Source: JADJWR01 sp963847675 (GTDB lineage Bacteria; Pseudomonadota; Gammaproteobacteria; Burkholderiales; Burkholderiaceae_F). Taken from it: 64,000 nucleotides of DNA. The stretch spans positions 124,001 to 188,000 of the forward strand of contig CAWKAP010000009.1 of NCBI GenBank assembly GCA_963847675.1, given 5' to 3'. Below are positions 35,761 through 46,100 of the stretch, one piece after another. The position numbers were made by a program, and so were the translations under genes. Below the pieces are notes generated by a model that was not told the DNA's origin, did not search any database, and saw nothing but the letters and a program-made list of their open reading frames with translations. Numbering within the stretch: the first letter of the stretch is position 1; each line of letters begins with the position of its first letter.

Positions 35761-37060
35761 TCAGAGCTTCATCTGACTCGGCAGCGCGGTGACCAGGCCG
35801 GGGAAGAGGTAGATCAGCAGGACGGCCAGCACCATCATCGCGAAATAGGGCAGGGCGGCGCGCGCGATGGTGCTGATCTCGCGCTTGGTCATCCCCTGCA
35901 GCACGAACAGGTTGAACCCGACCGGCGGTGTGATCTGCGCCATCTCGACGACGATGACCAGGTACACGCCGAACCACAGCAGGTCGATGCCGGCCGTCTG
36001 CAGCGTGGGCAGCAGGACCGCCATCGTCAGCACGACCATCGAGATGCCGTCGAGAAAGCAGCCGAGCAGGATGAAGAAGACCATCAGCATTGCCAGCAGC
36101 AGCATCGGCGACAGGTTCATCGCGCCGATTGCTTCGGCGAGGTGGCGCGGCAGGCCGATGAAACCCATCGACAGCGACAGGAACGACGAGCCGGCGAGGA
36201 TCAGCGCGATCATGCAGTAGAGCCGCGTCGCGCCCATCAGCGAGTCGCGGAAGGTCTGCCAGTTCAGCGTTCCCTGCGCGGCGGACAGCACCAGCGAGCC
36301 GAGCACGCCGAGCGAAGCGGCCTCGGTGGCCGTCGCCACGCCGCTGTAGATCGAACCGAGCACTGCCGTGATCAGCAGCATGACCGGAATCAGGTGGCGC
36401 GACTCGGAGACCTTCTGGCGCAGCGTCAGGTGCAGGTCCGCGGCCGGCACGAGCGACTTGTGACGCAACGCCCACAACACCGTGTACGCCATGAACAGGC
36501 CGGCCAGCAGCAGTCCCGGCAGGATGCCGGCGATGAACAGCTTGCCGATCGAGACATCCGCGGCAACGCCGTAGACGATCATGATGATCGACGGCGGAAT
36601 CAGCAGGCCGAGGGTCCCGGCGCCGGCCAGCGTTCCGATCGTCATCTGCTCCGGATACTTGCGCCTGCCCAGTTCAGGCAGCGAGATCTTGCCGACGGTG
36701 GCGCAGGTCGCCGCCGACGAACCGGACACGGCAGCAAAGATCGTGCAGCCGATGATGTTCACGTGCAGCAGCCGTCCCGGGATCTTCTGCAGCCACGGCG
36801 CGAGCCCGCGAAACAGTCCCTCGGACAGCTTGCGTCTTGAGCAGGATCTCGCCCATCCAGACGAACAGCGGCAGCGCGGTCAGCGTCCAGCTCGACATGG
36901 ACCCCCAGACAGTGAGGGCCAGGCTGTCGCCGGCGAGCCGGTCGGTGAAGAGCTCCATCGCCAGCCAGCCAACGCCGAGAATGCCGATGCCGATCCACAC
37001 CCCCGCACCGAGGATTGCGAACATCAGCACGATCAGCACTGCCGCGGCCCAGGCGTCCAT
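35761..37060 (-). pseudogene. dctM: TRAP transporter large permease DctM, frameshifted once
   Basis: Large membrane subunit (about 432 residues when repaired) that moves solute with sodium in TRAP systems. The N-terminal part (MDAWAAAVLIVLMFAILGAG ... LFVWMGEILLKT) and the rest (LSEGLFRGLAPWL, IIGCTIFAAVSGSSAATCATVG, LIPPSIIMIVYG, ITPPVGFNLFVLQG) are both intact but lie in different frames. The switch is at about 36828-36835, where ACGCAAGCTG would read T-K-L with one base fewer. The span is one base longer than a multiple of three and has no other lesion. Either the gene is recently inactivated or the sequence has one extra base. Confidence 0.85.
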
Positions 37061-37063
37061 CGC

Positions 37064-37576
37064 CTACTCCAGGTGCGACATCTCGGGGTTCTGCGGCGCC
37101 GGCAGGTGACGACGCCACAGGACGTAGATCAGTTCCTCGGCGAAGGCCAGGAACAGCGCTGTCACCCCGAGCGCCATCGACAGCTGCGGGATCCACAGCG
37201 GCGTGGCGTCGATTTCGGTGGAGATGTCGTTGTAGGCCCACGAGCCCCAGGCCAGCCGACCGGAGTAGTAGGCGAAGTAGCCGGACAGGAAGGTGGCCAC
37301 GGCCAGGCAGAAGACCTCCATCCACAGGCGCGCGGCGCCGTGCAGGCGGCTCAGTATCAGCGTCACGCGGATGTGGTCGCCGTGGCGCAGCGTGTGCGCC
37401 AGCGCGAAGAACGTGCCGGCGGCGAGGAAGTAGCCTGCGTAGGCGTCATGGCCGCTGATCGTGAACTGCACGAAGCGGCCGAAGATGGCGACGAGCTGGA
37501 TGAGCAGCGTGGCCAGGATGAAGACCGCGCCGATCACGCCGAACAGCTTGTACAGGGGGCTGAGCGGTGACTTCAT
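37064..37576 (-). CDS. dctQ: TRAP transporter small permease DctQ
   Basis: Small membrane subunit of 170 residues with four predicted helices (about 10-30, 45-65, 85-105, 130-150). The arrangement HGDHIRVTLILSRL between helices two and three is typical of DctQ. It lies four bases before dctM and 76 bases after dctP, with a hairpin in that gap. Confidence 0.9.
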   Translation of the reverse strand: MKSPLSPLYKLFGVIGAVFILATLLIQLVAIFGRFVQFTISGHDAYAGYFLAAGTFFALAHTLRHGDHIRVTLILSRLHGAARLWMEVFCLAVATFLSGYFAYYSGRLAWGSWAYNDISTEIDATPLWIPQLSMALGVTALFLAFAEELIYVLWRRHLPAPQNPEMSHLE

Positions 37577-37592
37577 CGGGAGCGTGAAACGA

Positions 37593-37621
37593 AAGCCCCC
37601 GCGTGAGCGAGGCGGGGGCTT
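37593..37621 (-). terminator. Hairpin in the dctP-dctQ gap (attenuator)
   Basis: Ten-base perfect stem AAGCCCCCGC / GCGGGGGCTT with a nine-base loop, followed on the minus strand by TCGTTTCAC. It sits after dctP and 17 bases ahead of dctQ, so it can reduce read-through and give more binding protein than permease. Confidence 0.72.
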
Positions 37622-37652
37622 CGGTCAGGGCGGGGCCGGCAGGCGATCGGCG

Positions 37653-38636
37653 CTATTTCTTCGCCGCCTTCCGCTGGTAGGCATCGAGGATCTTCTTGCC
37701 GTCGGCGCCGGCCGCCTTCAGCCAGTCGGCCTCCAATTCCGCGCCGATCTTCTTCATGTCGGCGATCAGCTGCGGCGACGGCGTGACGATCGTCATGCCG
37801 TTCTTGCGCAGCAGGTCGACCGATTCGTCGTCGTAGGCGCGCATCCGCTCCCAGCCACTTCTCTCGGCGTCCGCCGCCGTGCGCACGACGATGTCCTGCG
37901 TGGCCTTGTCGAGCTTGCTGAACTCACGCTGGTTGACGATCAGCATGTTCTTCGGCAGCCAGGCATTGACGCGGTGGTAGTGCGTCAGAGATTCCCAGAT
38001 CTTCGAGTCCACGCCGGTGGCGCCCGAGGTCATCGTCGAGTCGACCACGCCGGTGGCCAGCGCCTGCGACAGCTCGGCCGCCTGGATGGTCAGCGGCGTC
38101 GCGCCGACCGACTGCGCGATCTTGGCCGTCGCCGGGTTGTAGGCGCGCCATTTCAGGCCGCGCATGTCGGCGGCCGATTTCAGTTCCTTCTTTGCGTAGA
38201 TGCCCTGCGGCGGCCAGGGCACCGCGTACAGGAGCTTCAGCCCGCGCTTGGCGAGAATGGCCTCGGCGACGGGCCGCTGCGCCTGCCACAGTCGCTGCGC
38301 GTCGTCGAAACTGGTCGCGAGAAACGGCAGCGAGTCGACGCCGAACACCGGATTCTGGTTGACCAGCAGGCTCATCAGCACTTCGCCGAGCTGGGCCTGG
38401 CCGGATTCGACCGCGCGCGTGATCTCGGGCGCCTTGAACAGTGAACCGCCCGGATGCACGACGATCGTCAGCTTGCCCTTGGTGGCGAACTCGATGTCCT
38501 TGGCCAACTGCGACAGCGTGACCGTGTGCGGGTTGGCCACCGGGTATCCGGTCGGCATGTCCCACTTCGTCTGCGCCGAAACAGCCAGCGCAGCGCCGGC
38601 CAGCGCACTGCCCAACAGCAACGTAAGTCCCTTCAT
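37653..38636 (-). CDS. dctP: TRAP transporter solute-binding protein DctP
   Basis: Periplasmic solute receptor of 327 residues. The signal peptide covers about 1-22 (MKGLTLLLGSALAGAALAVSA). DctP-family blocks include PHTVTLSQLAKDIEFATKGKL, the substrate-clamping region LKWRAYNPATAKIAQSVGATP (read in parts) and ATGVVDSTMTSG. The arginine in that region usually pairs with a carboxylate, so the ligand is probably an organic acid. I chose ATG 38636, 8 bases after GAGGAGG; ATG 38642 is too close to it. First gene of dctP-dctQ-dctM. Confidence 0.9.
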   Translation of the reverse strand: MKGLTLLLGSALAGAALAVSAQTKWDMPTGYPVANPHTVTLSQLAKDIEFATKGKLTIVVHPGGSLFKAPEITRAVESGQAQLGEVLMSLLVNQNPVFGVDSLPFLATSFDDAQRLWQAQRPVAEAILAKRGLKLLYAVPWPPQGIYAKKELKSAADMRGLKWRAYNPATAKIAQSVGATPLTIQAAELSQALATGVVDSTMTSGATGVDSKIWESLTHYHRVNAWLPKNMLIVNQREFSKLDKATQDIVVRTAADAERSGWERMRAYDDESVDLLRKNGMTIVTPSPQLIADMKKIGAELEADWLKAAGADGKKILDAYQRKAAKK

Positions 38637-38708
38637 TGACATCCCCTCCTCGAGATCAGACGCGATGATGCATCCGAATGACACCCGCGCAAAGCGGCAA
38701 TGCTTGCG

Positions 38709-38737
38709 AACATAGAACCGAGTCCGTAGGATGTCAA
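38709..38737 (-). promoter_or_regulatory. Sigma-70-type promoter of dctP
   Basis: On the minus strand TTGACA (38737-38732), exactly 17 bases, then TATGTT (38714-38709). It drives dctP, whose start is 73 bases downstream, and is the best promoter match in the window. Confidence 0.72.
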
Positions 38738-38739
38738 CG

Positions 38740-38754
38740 AAATATCGATAATTT
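38740..38754. promoter_or_regulatory. AT-rich near-palindrome, candidate MarR operator
   Basis: AAATATCGATAATTT, nearly symmetric around ATCGAT, stands out in GC-rich surroundings. It abuts the upstream edge of the dctP -35 box and lies 36 bases before the divergent marR start, where a regulator could control both directions. Confidence 0.45.
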
Positions 38755-38789
38755 GTAAACGTTTGCCTTTCGACACGGAGTCCCCCGCG

Positions 38790-39368
38790 ATGGCTGCCAC
38801 CCCTGCGCCGCGCCGCCAAACGCGCCGGCCCCGCCCGGAGCCCGCCGCTGCCGCGCATCCGGTGATCCCGCGGCTGTTCGTCTCGTCGGCTCATCTCGTT
38901 TCGCCGAAGAGCCAGCAACTGTCGGAGTTCGAGTTCGGGCTGATCCTGGCGGGCAATGCGTTCAACCGCTGGGTCGTCCGTTGCATGGCGGCCGCCGGCC
39001 TGAAGGACCTGACGACGCTCGAGATCCTGCTTCTCCACCACGTGAACCACCGCGCGCGCGAGAAGAAGCTCGCCGACATCTGCTTCATGATCAACATCGA
39101 GGACACCCATGTCGTCGCCTACGCGCTGAAGAAGCTCGTCGGACTGGGCCTGATCACCACCGAAAAGCGCGGCAAGGAAGTCGTCTACTTCACCACCGCG
39201 ACGGGACAGGCCTACATCGAGCGCTATCGCGAGGTGCGCGAGGCCTGCCTGGTCGCCGCGCTGACCCGGGAAGGCAGCGAAAACGCGCGCCTGGGCGAAC
39301 TGGCTTCGTTCCTGCGTTTCCTGTCGGGCCTGTACGACCAGGCCGCGCGGGCCGCGACGTCGCTTTGA
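38790..39368 (+). CDS. MarR/winged-helix transcriptional regulator
   Basis: A 192-residue DNA-binding protein. After a basic, proline/alanine-rich 25-residue N-terminus comes a helical domain (SEFEFGLILAGNAFNRWVVRCM). Then follows a winged helix: TTLEILLLHHVNHR, the recognition region DTHVVAYALKKLVGLGLITTEKRG, and a wing VVYFTTATGQAY. It resembles the PadR/MarR-like regulators found next to hydantoinase and TRAP loci. The start is ATG 38790, with GGAG 11 bases upstream. It is divergent from dctPQM and 52 bases before the 5-oxoprolinase gene, so it probably regulates both. Confidence 0.82.
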   Translation: MAATPAPRRQTRRPRPEPAAAAHPVIPRLFVSSAHLVSPKSQQLSEFEFGLILAGNAFNRWVVRCMAAAGLKDLTTLEILLLHHVNHRAREKKLADICFMINIEDTHVVAYALKKLVGLGLITTEKRGKEVVYFTTATGQAYIERYREVREACLVAALTREGSENARLGELASFLRFLSGLYDQAARAATSL

Positions 39369-39420
39369 GCCAAGAAGTGCACCCCGACGAGAGCACCCGC
39401 CTGACTTCGCAGGAGCCGGC

Positions 39421-42400
39421 ATGACCATCGGTCAGTGGCAATTCTGGATCGACCGCGGCGGGACCTTCACGGACGTCGTCGCCAGGCGGCCGGACGGCGC
39501 CATCGCCACGCACAAGCTGCTGTCGGAGAACCCGGAGCAGTACGGCGACGCCGCCATCGCCGGCATCCGGCACTTTCTGGGCGTCACCGGCAACGCGTCG
39601 ATCCCGGTCGACGGGATCGACGCGGTCAAGATGGGTACCACGGTCGCAACCAACGCACTGCTCGAGCGCAAGGGGGAGCCGACGCTGCTGGTGATCACGC
39701 GCGGCTTCCGCGACGCGCTGCGCATCGCCTACCAGAACCGCCCGCGCATCTTCGATCGCCACATCGTGCTGCCGGAGCTGCTGTATGCGCGGGTGATCGA
39801 GGCGCGCGAGCGGATCGGCGCGCACGGCGACATCGTCGAGCCGCTGGACGCGGCGCAGGCGAGGGACGAACTGCAGTCTGCCTTCGACGCCGGGCTGCGC
39901 TCGGTGGCCATCGTGCTGATGCACGGTTACCGATATCCGGGTCACGAACGGCAGCTGGCGGCGATCGCGCGCGACATCGGCTTTCCGCAGGTCTCGGTCT
40001 CGCACGAAGTCAGCCCGATGATGAAACTGGTGGCGCGCGGCGACACCACGGTCGTGGACGCCTATCTGTCGCCGATCCTGCGCCGTTATGTCGCGCAGGT
40101 CGCCGGTCAGCTGCCGGACACGCGGCTGCTGTTCATGCAGTCCAACGGCGGCCTGACCGACGCGCACCGCTTCCAGGGCAAGGACGCGATCCTTTCCGGT
40201 CCGGCCGGCGGCATCGTCGGCATGGTGCGCACGAGCCGCATGGCCGGCTTCACGCGCGTGATCGGCTTCGACATGGGCGGCACGTCGACCGACGTGTCGC
40301 ACTACGCCGGGGACTACGAACGCGAGTTCGAGACGCAGGTGGCCGGGGTGCGCATGCGCGCACCGATGATGAGCATTCATACGGTCGCCGCCGGCGGCGG
40401 TTCGATCCTGCACTTCGACGGCAGCCGGCTGCGCGTCGGTCCGGACTCGGCCGGCGCCAATCCGGGGCCGGCGTGCTACCGGCGCGGCGGCCCCCTGGCG
40501 GTGACCGATGCGAACGTCATGCTCGGCCGGATCCAGCCCGATTTCTTTCCGCGCGTCTTCGGACCGCGGGCGGATCAGTCGCTCGACAGCGAGGTCGTCG
40601 TCGCGAAGTTCCGCGAACTGGCAGCGGAGATCGAGCGCTCGACCGGGACGGGAAAGTCGGCCGAGGCCGTCGCGGCCGGCTTCCTCGACATCGCCGTGCG
40701 CAACATGGCCGAAGCGATCAAGCAGATCTCGGTGCAGCGCGGGCACGACGTCACGAAGTACACGCTGACCGTCTTCGGCGGCGCCGGCGGCCAGCACGCC
40801 TGCGCGGTGGCCGATCAACTGGCGATGACGACGATCCTCGCCCACCCGCTTGCCGGCGTGCTGTCGGCCTATGGCATGGGCCTCGCCGACCAGACCGAGA
40901 TGCGCGAGAAGACCGTCGAGCAGCCGCTCGCCGATGAACACCTGCAGGAAGTGGCTTCGACCCTCGATGCGCTGGCGCAGGATGCGCGCAACGCGCTCGT
41001 TGCGCAGGGGGTGGCGCGGGAGCGCATCGAGGTGCTGCGGCGCGCGCACCTGAAATACGAGGGGACCGATTCGGCGCTGATCGTCGAATCCGGCACTTTG
41101 GCAGAGATGCGGGAGCGGTTCGAGGCCGCCTACCGCAGCCGCTTCTCGTTCCTGATGCGTGAACGGCGGCTGATCGTGGAGGCCGTCTCGGTGGAGGCGA
41201 TCGGCGCAGGCGAGGCCGGCGACGAGACGCCGGTCCCCGTTGCGCCGCGGGCTGGAGACCTGAAGCCCGCCACGTCGGTGCAGGCGTACTTCGACGGCGC
41301 ATGGCACGACACCCCGCTTTTCGTGCGCGAGGACACGCGCCCGGGCGATGCGATCGCCGGACCGGCGATCATCGCCGAGAAGAACGCGACGACGCTGGTC
41401 GAACCCGGCTGGGCGGCCACGGTCACGCCGCTCGATCACCTCGTGCTCAGGCGCATCGCGCCGCGCAGGCAGGCCCGGGCGATCGGCACCGAGGTCGATC
41501 CGGTGATGCTCGAGATCTTCAACAATCTTTTCATGTCGATCGCCGAGCAGATGGGGCTGCGCCTGCAGAACACGGCGTACTCGGTCAACATCAAGGAGCG
41601 GCTCGACTTCTCCTGCGCGCTGTTCGACGCCGACGGAAGCCTGATCGCCAACGCGCCGCACATGCCGGTGCACCTCGGCTCGATGAGCGAGTCGATCAGG
41701 ACGGTGATGCGCGAGAACGCGGGCACGATGGTTCCCGGCGACGCCTTCGTCATCAACGATCCGTATCACGGCGGGACGCACCTGCCCGACGTGACCGTGA
41801 TCACGCCGGTGTTCGATCGGGCCGGCACCGGGATCCTCTTCTACGTCGGCTCGCGCGGCCATCACGCCGACATCGGCGGCATCACGCCGGGGTCGATGCC
41901 GCCTTTTTCGACTTCGCTCGACGAGGAGGGCGTGCTGTTCACCAACTTCCGGCTCGTCGAAGGGCAGGGCGTCGACCGGCCCGGCCGGCTGCGCGAGGCC
42001 GAATGCCTGGCCGTGCTCACCGGCGGCGCGCACCCGGCGCGCAATCCGCAGCAGAACCTGGCCGATCTCAAGGCGCAGATTGCCGCCAACGAGAAAGGGC
42101 GCGAGGAACTGCTGCGCATGGTCGACGCCTTCGGCCTCGACGTCGTGCAGGCGTACATGCGGCACGTGCAGGACAACGCCGAGGAATCGGTGCGACGCGT
42201 GATCACCGTGCTCCGCGACGGCGCCTTCGACTATCGGCTCGACAACGGCGCGCTGATCCGCGTGCGGATCACCGTCGATCGCGACCGGCGCGAGGCGACG
42301 ATCGACTTCACGGGCACGTCGCCGCAGCAGACGAACAACTTCAACGCGCCGTCGGCGATCTGCGTGGCGGCCGTGCTGTACGTGTTCCGCACGCTGGTCG

Positions 42401-43080
42401 ACGACGAGATCCCGCTGAACGCCGGGTGCCTGAAGCCGCTGAAGATCGTGATCCCCGAAGGCTCGATGCTCAGTCCACGCTATCCGGCTGCGGTCGTCGC
42501 CGGCAACGTCGAGACCTCCAGCTGCATCACCAACGCGCTGTTCGGCGCGCTCGGCGTGCTGGCCTCCGGCCAGGGCACGATGAACAACTTCACCTTCGGC
42601 AACGAGCGGCACCAGTATTACGAGACGATCTCCGGCGGCTCCGGCGCCGGCATTCGCGACCTGGCGGCCGGCGCCGAATCGAAAGAAGGTTTCGACGGCA
42701 CCGACGTCGTCCAGACGCACATGACCAATTCGCGACTGACCGATCCCGAGGTGCTCGAGTTCCGCTTTCCGGTGCGGCTCGACAGCTATTCGATCCGGCA
42801 CGGTTCCGGCGGCAAGGGCCGCTGGCACGGCGGCAGCGGCGGCGTCCGGCGCGTGCGCTTTCTCGAGCCGATGACGGCGTCGATCCTGTCCAACAACCGC
42901 GCGGTTGCACCGTTCGGGCTGGCGGGCGGCGAGGCCGGCCAGCCGGGCCGGAACTGCGTGGAACGAGTCGATGGCGGCGCGGAGACTCTGACGCACATCG
43001 GCAGCGTGCAGGTTGCCGCAGGCGACGTCTTCGTGATCGAAACGCCGGGCGGCGGCGGCTTCGGCAAGGCCAGGGGCTAA
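39421..43080 (+). CDS. ATP-dependent 5-oxoprolinase / hydantoinase, HyuA-HyuB fusion
   Basis: Hydrolyses a cyclic amide (5-oxoproline, hydantoin or a relative) using ATP, in the cytoplasm. The 1219 residues fuse an N-terminal HyuA-like half to a C-terminal HyuB-like half, the layout of eukaryotic-type OPLAH (about 1290 residues). The first half has an ASKHA ATPase fold with FWIDRGGTFTDVVARRPDG and the later IGFDMGGTSTDVSHYAG. The second half starts near VDPVMLEIFNNLFMSIAEQMG and includes NAPHMPVHLGSM and a glycine-rich GSGGKGRWHGGSGGVRRV segment. The fusion is intact. The neighbouring TRAP transporter and dadA suggest import of a cyclic or D-amino-acid derivative; the exact substrate is not readable. 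Confidence 0.88.
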   Translation: MTIGQWQFWIDRGGTFTDVVARRPDGAIATHKLLSENPEQYGDAAIAGIRHFLGVTGNASIPVDGIDAVKMGTTVATNALLERKGEPTLLVITRGFRDALRIAYQNRPRIFDRHIVLPELLYARVIEARERIGAHGDIVEPLDAAQARDELQSAFDAGLRSVAIVLMHGYRYPGHERQLAAIARDIGFPQVSVSHEVSPMMKLVARGDTTVVDAYLSPILRRYVAQVAGQLPDTRLLFMQSNGGLTDAHRFQGKDAILSGPAGGIVGMVRTSRMAGFTRVIGFDMGGTSTDVSHYAGDYEREFETQVAGVRMRAPMMSIHTVAAGGGSILHFDGSRLRVGPDSAGANPGPACYRRGGPLAVTDANVMLGRIQPDFFPRVFGPRADQSLDSEVVVAKFRELAAEIERSTGTGKSAEAVAAGFLDIAVRNMAEAIKQISVQRGHDVTKYTLTVFGGAGGQHACAVADQLAMTTILAHPLAGVLSAYGMGLADQTEMREKTVEQPLADEHLQEVASTLDALAQDARNALVAQGVARERIEVLRRAHLKYEGTDSALIVESGTLAEMRERFEAAYRSRFSFLMRERRLIVEAVSVEAIGAGEAGDETPVPVAPRAGDLKPATSVQAYFDGAWHDTPLFVREDTRPGDAIAGPAIIAEKNATTLVEPGWAATVTPLDHLVLRRIAPRRQARAIGTEVDPVMLEIFNNLFMSIAEQMGLRLQNTAYSVNIKERLDFSCALFDADGSLIANAPHMPVHLGSMSESIRTVMRENAGTMVPGDAFVINDPYHGGTHLPDVTVITPVFDRAGTGILFYVGSRGHHADIGGITPGSMPPFSTSLDEEGVLFTNFRLVEGQGVDRPGRLREAECLAVLTGGAHPARNPQQNLADLKAQIAANEKGREELLRMVDAFGLDVVQAYMRHVQDNAEESVRRVITVLRDGAFDYRLDNGALIRVRITVDRDRREATIDFTGTSPQQTNNFNAPSAICVAAVLYVFRTLVDDEIPLNAGCLKPLKIVIPEGSMLSPRYPAAVVAGNVETSSCITNALFGALGVLASGQGTMNNFTFGNERHQYYETISGGSGAGIRDLAAGAESKEGFDGTDVVQTHMTNSRLTDPEVLEFRFPVRLDSYSIRHGSGGKGRWHGGSGGVRRVRFLEPMTASILSNNRAVAPFGLAGGEAGQPGRNCVERVDGGAETLTHIGSVQVAAGDVFVIETPGGGGFGKARG

Positions 43081-43164
43081 GCGGCGGCGGCGAGGGACGC
43101 GCCGCTATACTTCGCGCCGCGCTCCCGCCGCCGTTTCCTTCCCTGGGGGCGATCCGCGCCCCGC

Positions 43165-46100
43165 ATGTCCTCCGACGATTCCTTCCTCGCGCTCGACGGT
43201 CCGGGCGCGTTGTCCGCATTTCGCGCCCGCGGCCTGCTGGCGCGCGTCCAGGCGATCGATCCGTCGGCGGCGCAGCTTCATGCGCAGCACGTGCATTTCG
43301 TGCATGTTCGGGGCCGACTCGGTGAAACCGAACGGGCGCGCCTGGTCGCGCTGCTCGACTATGGCGAGGCGGCCGCGCCGCTCGATGGCAGGCCGGCGCA
43401 GCAATGGCTCGTGGTGCCGCGTCTCGGCACGGTCTCGCCGTGGGCCAGCAAGGCGACCGACATCGCGCACAACTGCGGGTTGAACGGTGTGCTGCGCATC
43501 GAGCGCGGCACTCGCTACAGCCTGCTGCTGAAAGGCGGATTGTTCGGCGCCCGCGGCCTCGAGGCCGACGCAGGCGCAGCGCATCGCCGCGCTGCTGCAC
43601 GACCGGATGACCGAAAGCGTCGTCGCGGCCGACGCCGATCTGCGCGCAGCTGTTTCAGGAACTGCCGGGCAAGCCGATGGCGCGCATCGCGATCAGCTCC
43701 GGCGGCCGCGGGGCGCTGGAGAGTGCCAATGCGGAGATGGGGCTGGCGCTGTCCGACGACGAGATCGACTATCTGCTCGACGCCTACTTGGCGATGCAGC
43801 GCGACCCGACCGACGTCGAGCTGATGATGTTCGCGCAGGCCAACTCGGAACACTGCCGGCACAAGATCTTCAACGCGCGCTGGACCATCGACGGCGAGGC
43901 CCAGCCGGTCAGTCTGTTCGGCATGATCCGCGCCACCCACGAGGCGGCACCGCAGGCCACCGTCGTGGCCTACTCCGACAACGCGGCGGTCATCGAAGGC
44001 GGCATCGCGCGACGCTTCCATCCGCGCAGCCGCTACGAGGACGAAGGCGGCAGCGGGCGCGATCGGCGCCGAGTTTTCCGCAGCGGAGGAACTGCACTCA
44101 CTTCGTCTTCAAGGTCGAGACGCACAACCATCCGACCGCGATCTCGCCGTTTCCCGGCGCGGCGACCGGCGCGGGCGGCGAGATCCGCGACGAAGGCGCC
44201 ACCGGGCGCGGCGCAAAGCCGAAGGCGGGCCTGTGCGGCTTCTCGGTGTCGAACCTGCGGCTGCCGGATTTCCCCATGCGCTGGGAAAACGACAGCGACG
44301 TCGCACGCGGCCTTCGCAGCGAGCGCGACTACGGCTTCCCGGGGCGCATCAGCAATGCGCTCGCGATCATGATCGACGGGCCGATCGGGGCCGCGGCGTT
44401 CAACAACGAGTTCGGCCGGCCCAATCTCGTCGGCTACTTCCGCGCCTTCGAGGCCAACGTCGGCGGCCATCGCTACGGCTACCACAAGCCGATCATGATC
44501 GCCGGCGGCATCGGCGCGATCCGTGCCGACCAGACGCACAAGCTCGACCTTCCACCGGGCACGCTGCTGATCCAGCTCGGTGGACCAGGCATGCGGATCG
44601 GGCTGGGCGGCGGCGCGGCCTCGAGCATGGGAGCAGGCGCCAACACCGAGCAGCTCGACTTCGATTCGGTCCAGCGCGGCAACGCCGAGATGCAGCGGCG
44701 CGCGCAGGAGGTGATCGACCGCTGCTCGATGCTCGGCGCCGACAACCCGATCCTGTCGATCCACGACGTCGGCGCCGGCGGCCTTTCGAACGCCATGCCG
44801 GAGCTTGCCGACAGTGCCGGGCGCGGCGCGCGCTTCGAACTGCCGCGGGTGCCGGTCGAGGAAAGCGGCATGAGCCCGCTGGAGATCTGGTGCAACGAGT
44901 CGCAGGAGCGCTACTCGCTGGCGGTGGCGCCGGAGAAGCTCGCCGCCTTCGACTGGCTGTGCCGGCGCGAGCGTGCGCCGTATGCGGTGATCGGCCGCAT
45001 CTCGGAAGACCGGCAACTGGTCGTCGACAGCGGCGTCGGCGGGCCGGCGGTCGACATGCCGATGGACGTGCTGCTCGGCAAGCCGCCGAAGATGCATCGC
45101 GACGTCGCGCGCGCGGCACAGGCGCTGCCGCCGATCGAGACGGCCGGCCTGAACCTGCGCGACGTGCTGCTCGACGTGCTGCGCCATCCGACCGTGGCGA
45201 GCAAGAGTTTCCTCGTCACCATCGGCGACCGCAGCGTCGGGGGACTGAACTGCCGCGACCCGATGGTCGGTCCGTGGCAGGTGCCGGTGGCCGACTGCGC
45301 GGTGACGCTGGCCGATTTCGACGGCTATGCCGGCGAGGCGATGGCAATGGGCGAGCGCACGCCGGTGGCGGTGATCGACGCGGCGGCTGCGTCACGGCTG
45401 GCGATCGGCGAGGCGCTGACCAACCTCGCCGCGGCCGACATCGATCTGGCGCGGGTGAAGCTGTCGGCGAACTGGATGGCGGCGTGTGGTCTGCCCGGCG
45501 AGGACGCGAAGCTCTTCGATGCGGTGCGCGCCGCGAGCGAGTTCTGCCAGCGCCTCGGCATCAGCATCCCGGTCGGCAAGGATTCTCTGTCGATGCGCAC
45601 CGCATGGCGTGATGGCGACGAGGACAAGCGCGTCGCGTCACCGGTGTCGCTGATCGCCAGCAGCGCGGCCGCCGTCGGCGACGTGCGCCTCAGCCTGACG
45701 CCGCAGCTGCGTACCGACTGCGGCGAAACGGTGCTGGTCCTGGTCGATCTCGGGCGCGGGCAGCAGCGCCTCGGCGGCTCGATCTTCGCGCAGGTGACGC
45801 AGCAGATCGGCAACGACGCGCCCGACGTCGAGCAGCCGGAGCACCTTGCCGCGGCGCTCCGCGCGCTGCGCACGCTGGCCGTGCAGGGCCGCGTGCTGGC
45901 ATACCACGACCGCTCCGACGGCGGCCTGTTCGCGGCAGTGTGCGAGATGGCCTTCGCCGGCCACTGCGGCGTGACCCTCAACATCGACGTTCTGGCGATG
46001 GATCCGGTGGCGAGCGACTGGGGCGACTTCAAGATCCGCCCCGAGCAGGTGTCGGTGCGCCGCGACGAGCAGACGCTGCGCGCGCTGCTCAACGAGGAAC

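Noticed and set aside
39190..42996. A 1268-codon open frame on the minus strand opposite the oxoprolinase gene
   Set aside because: Composition is a GC-skew shadow (Arg/Asp/Val-rich, no motifs), while the plus-strand frame encodes a complete known enzyme.
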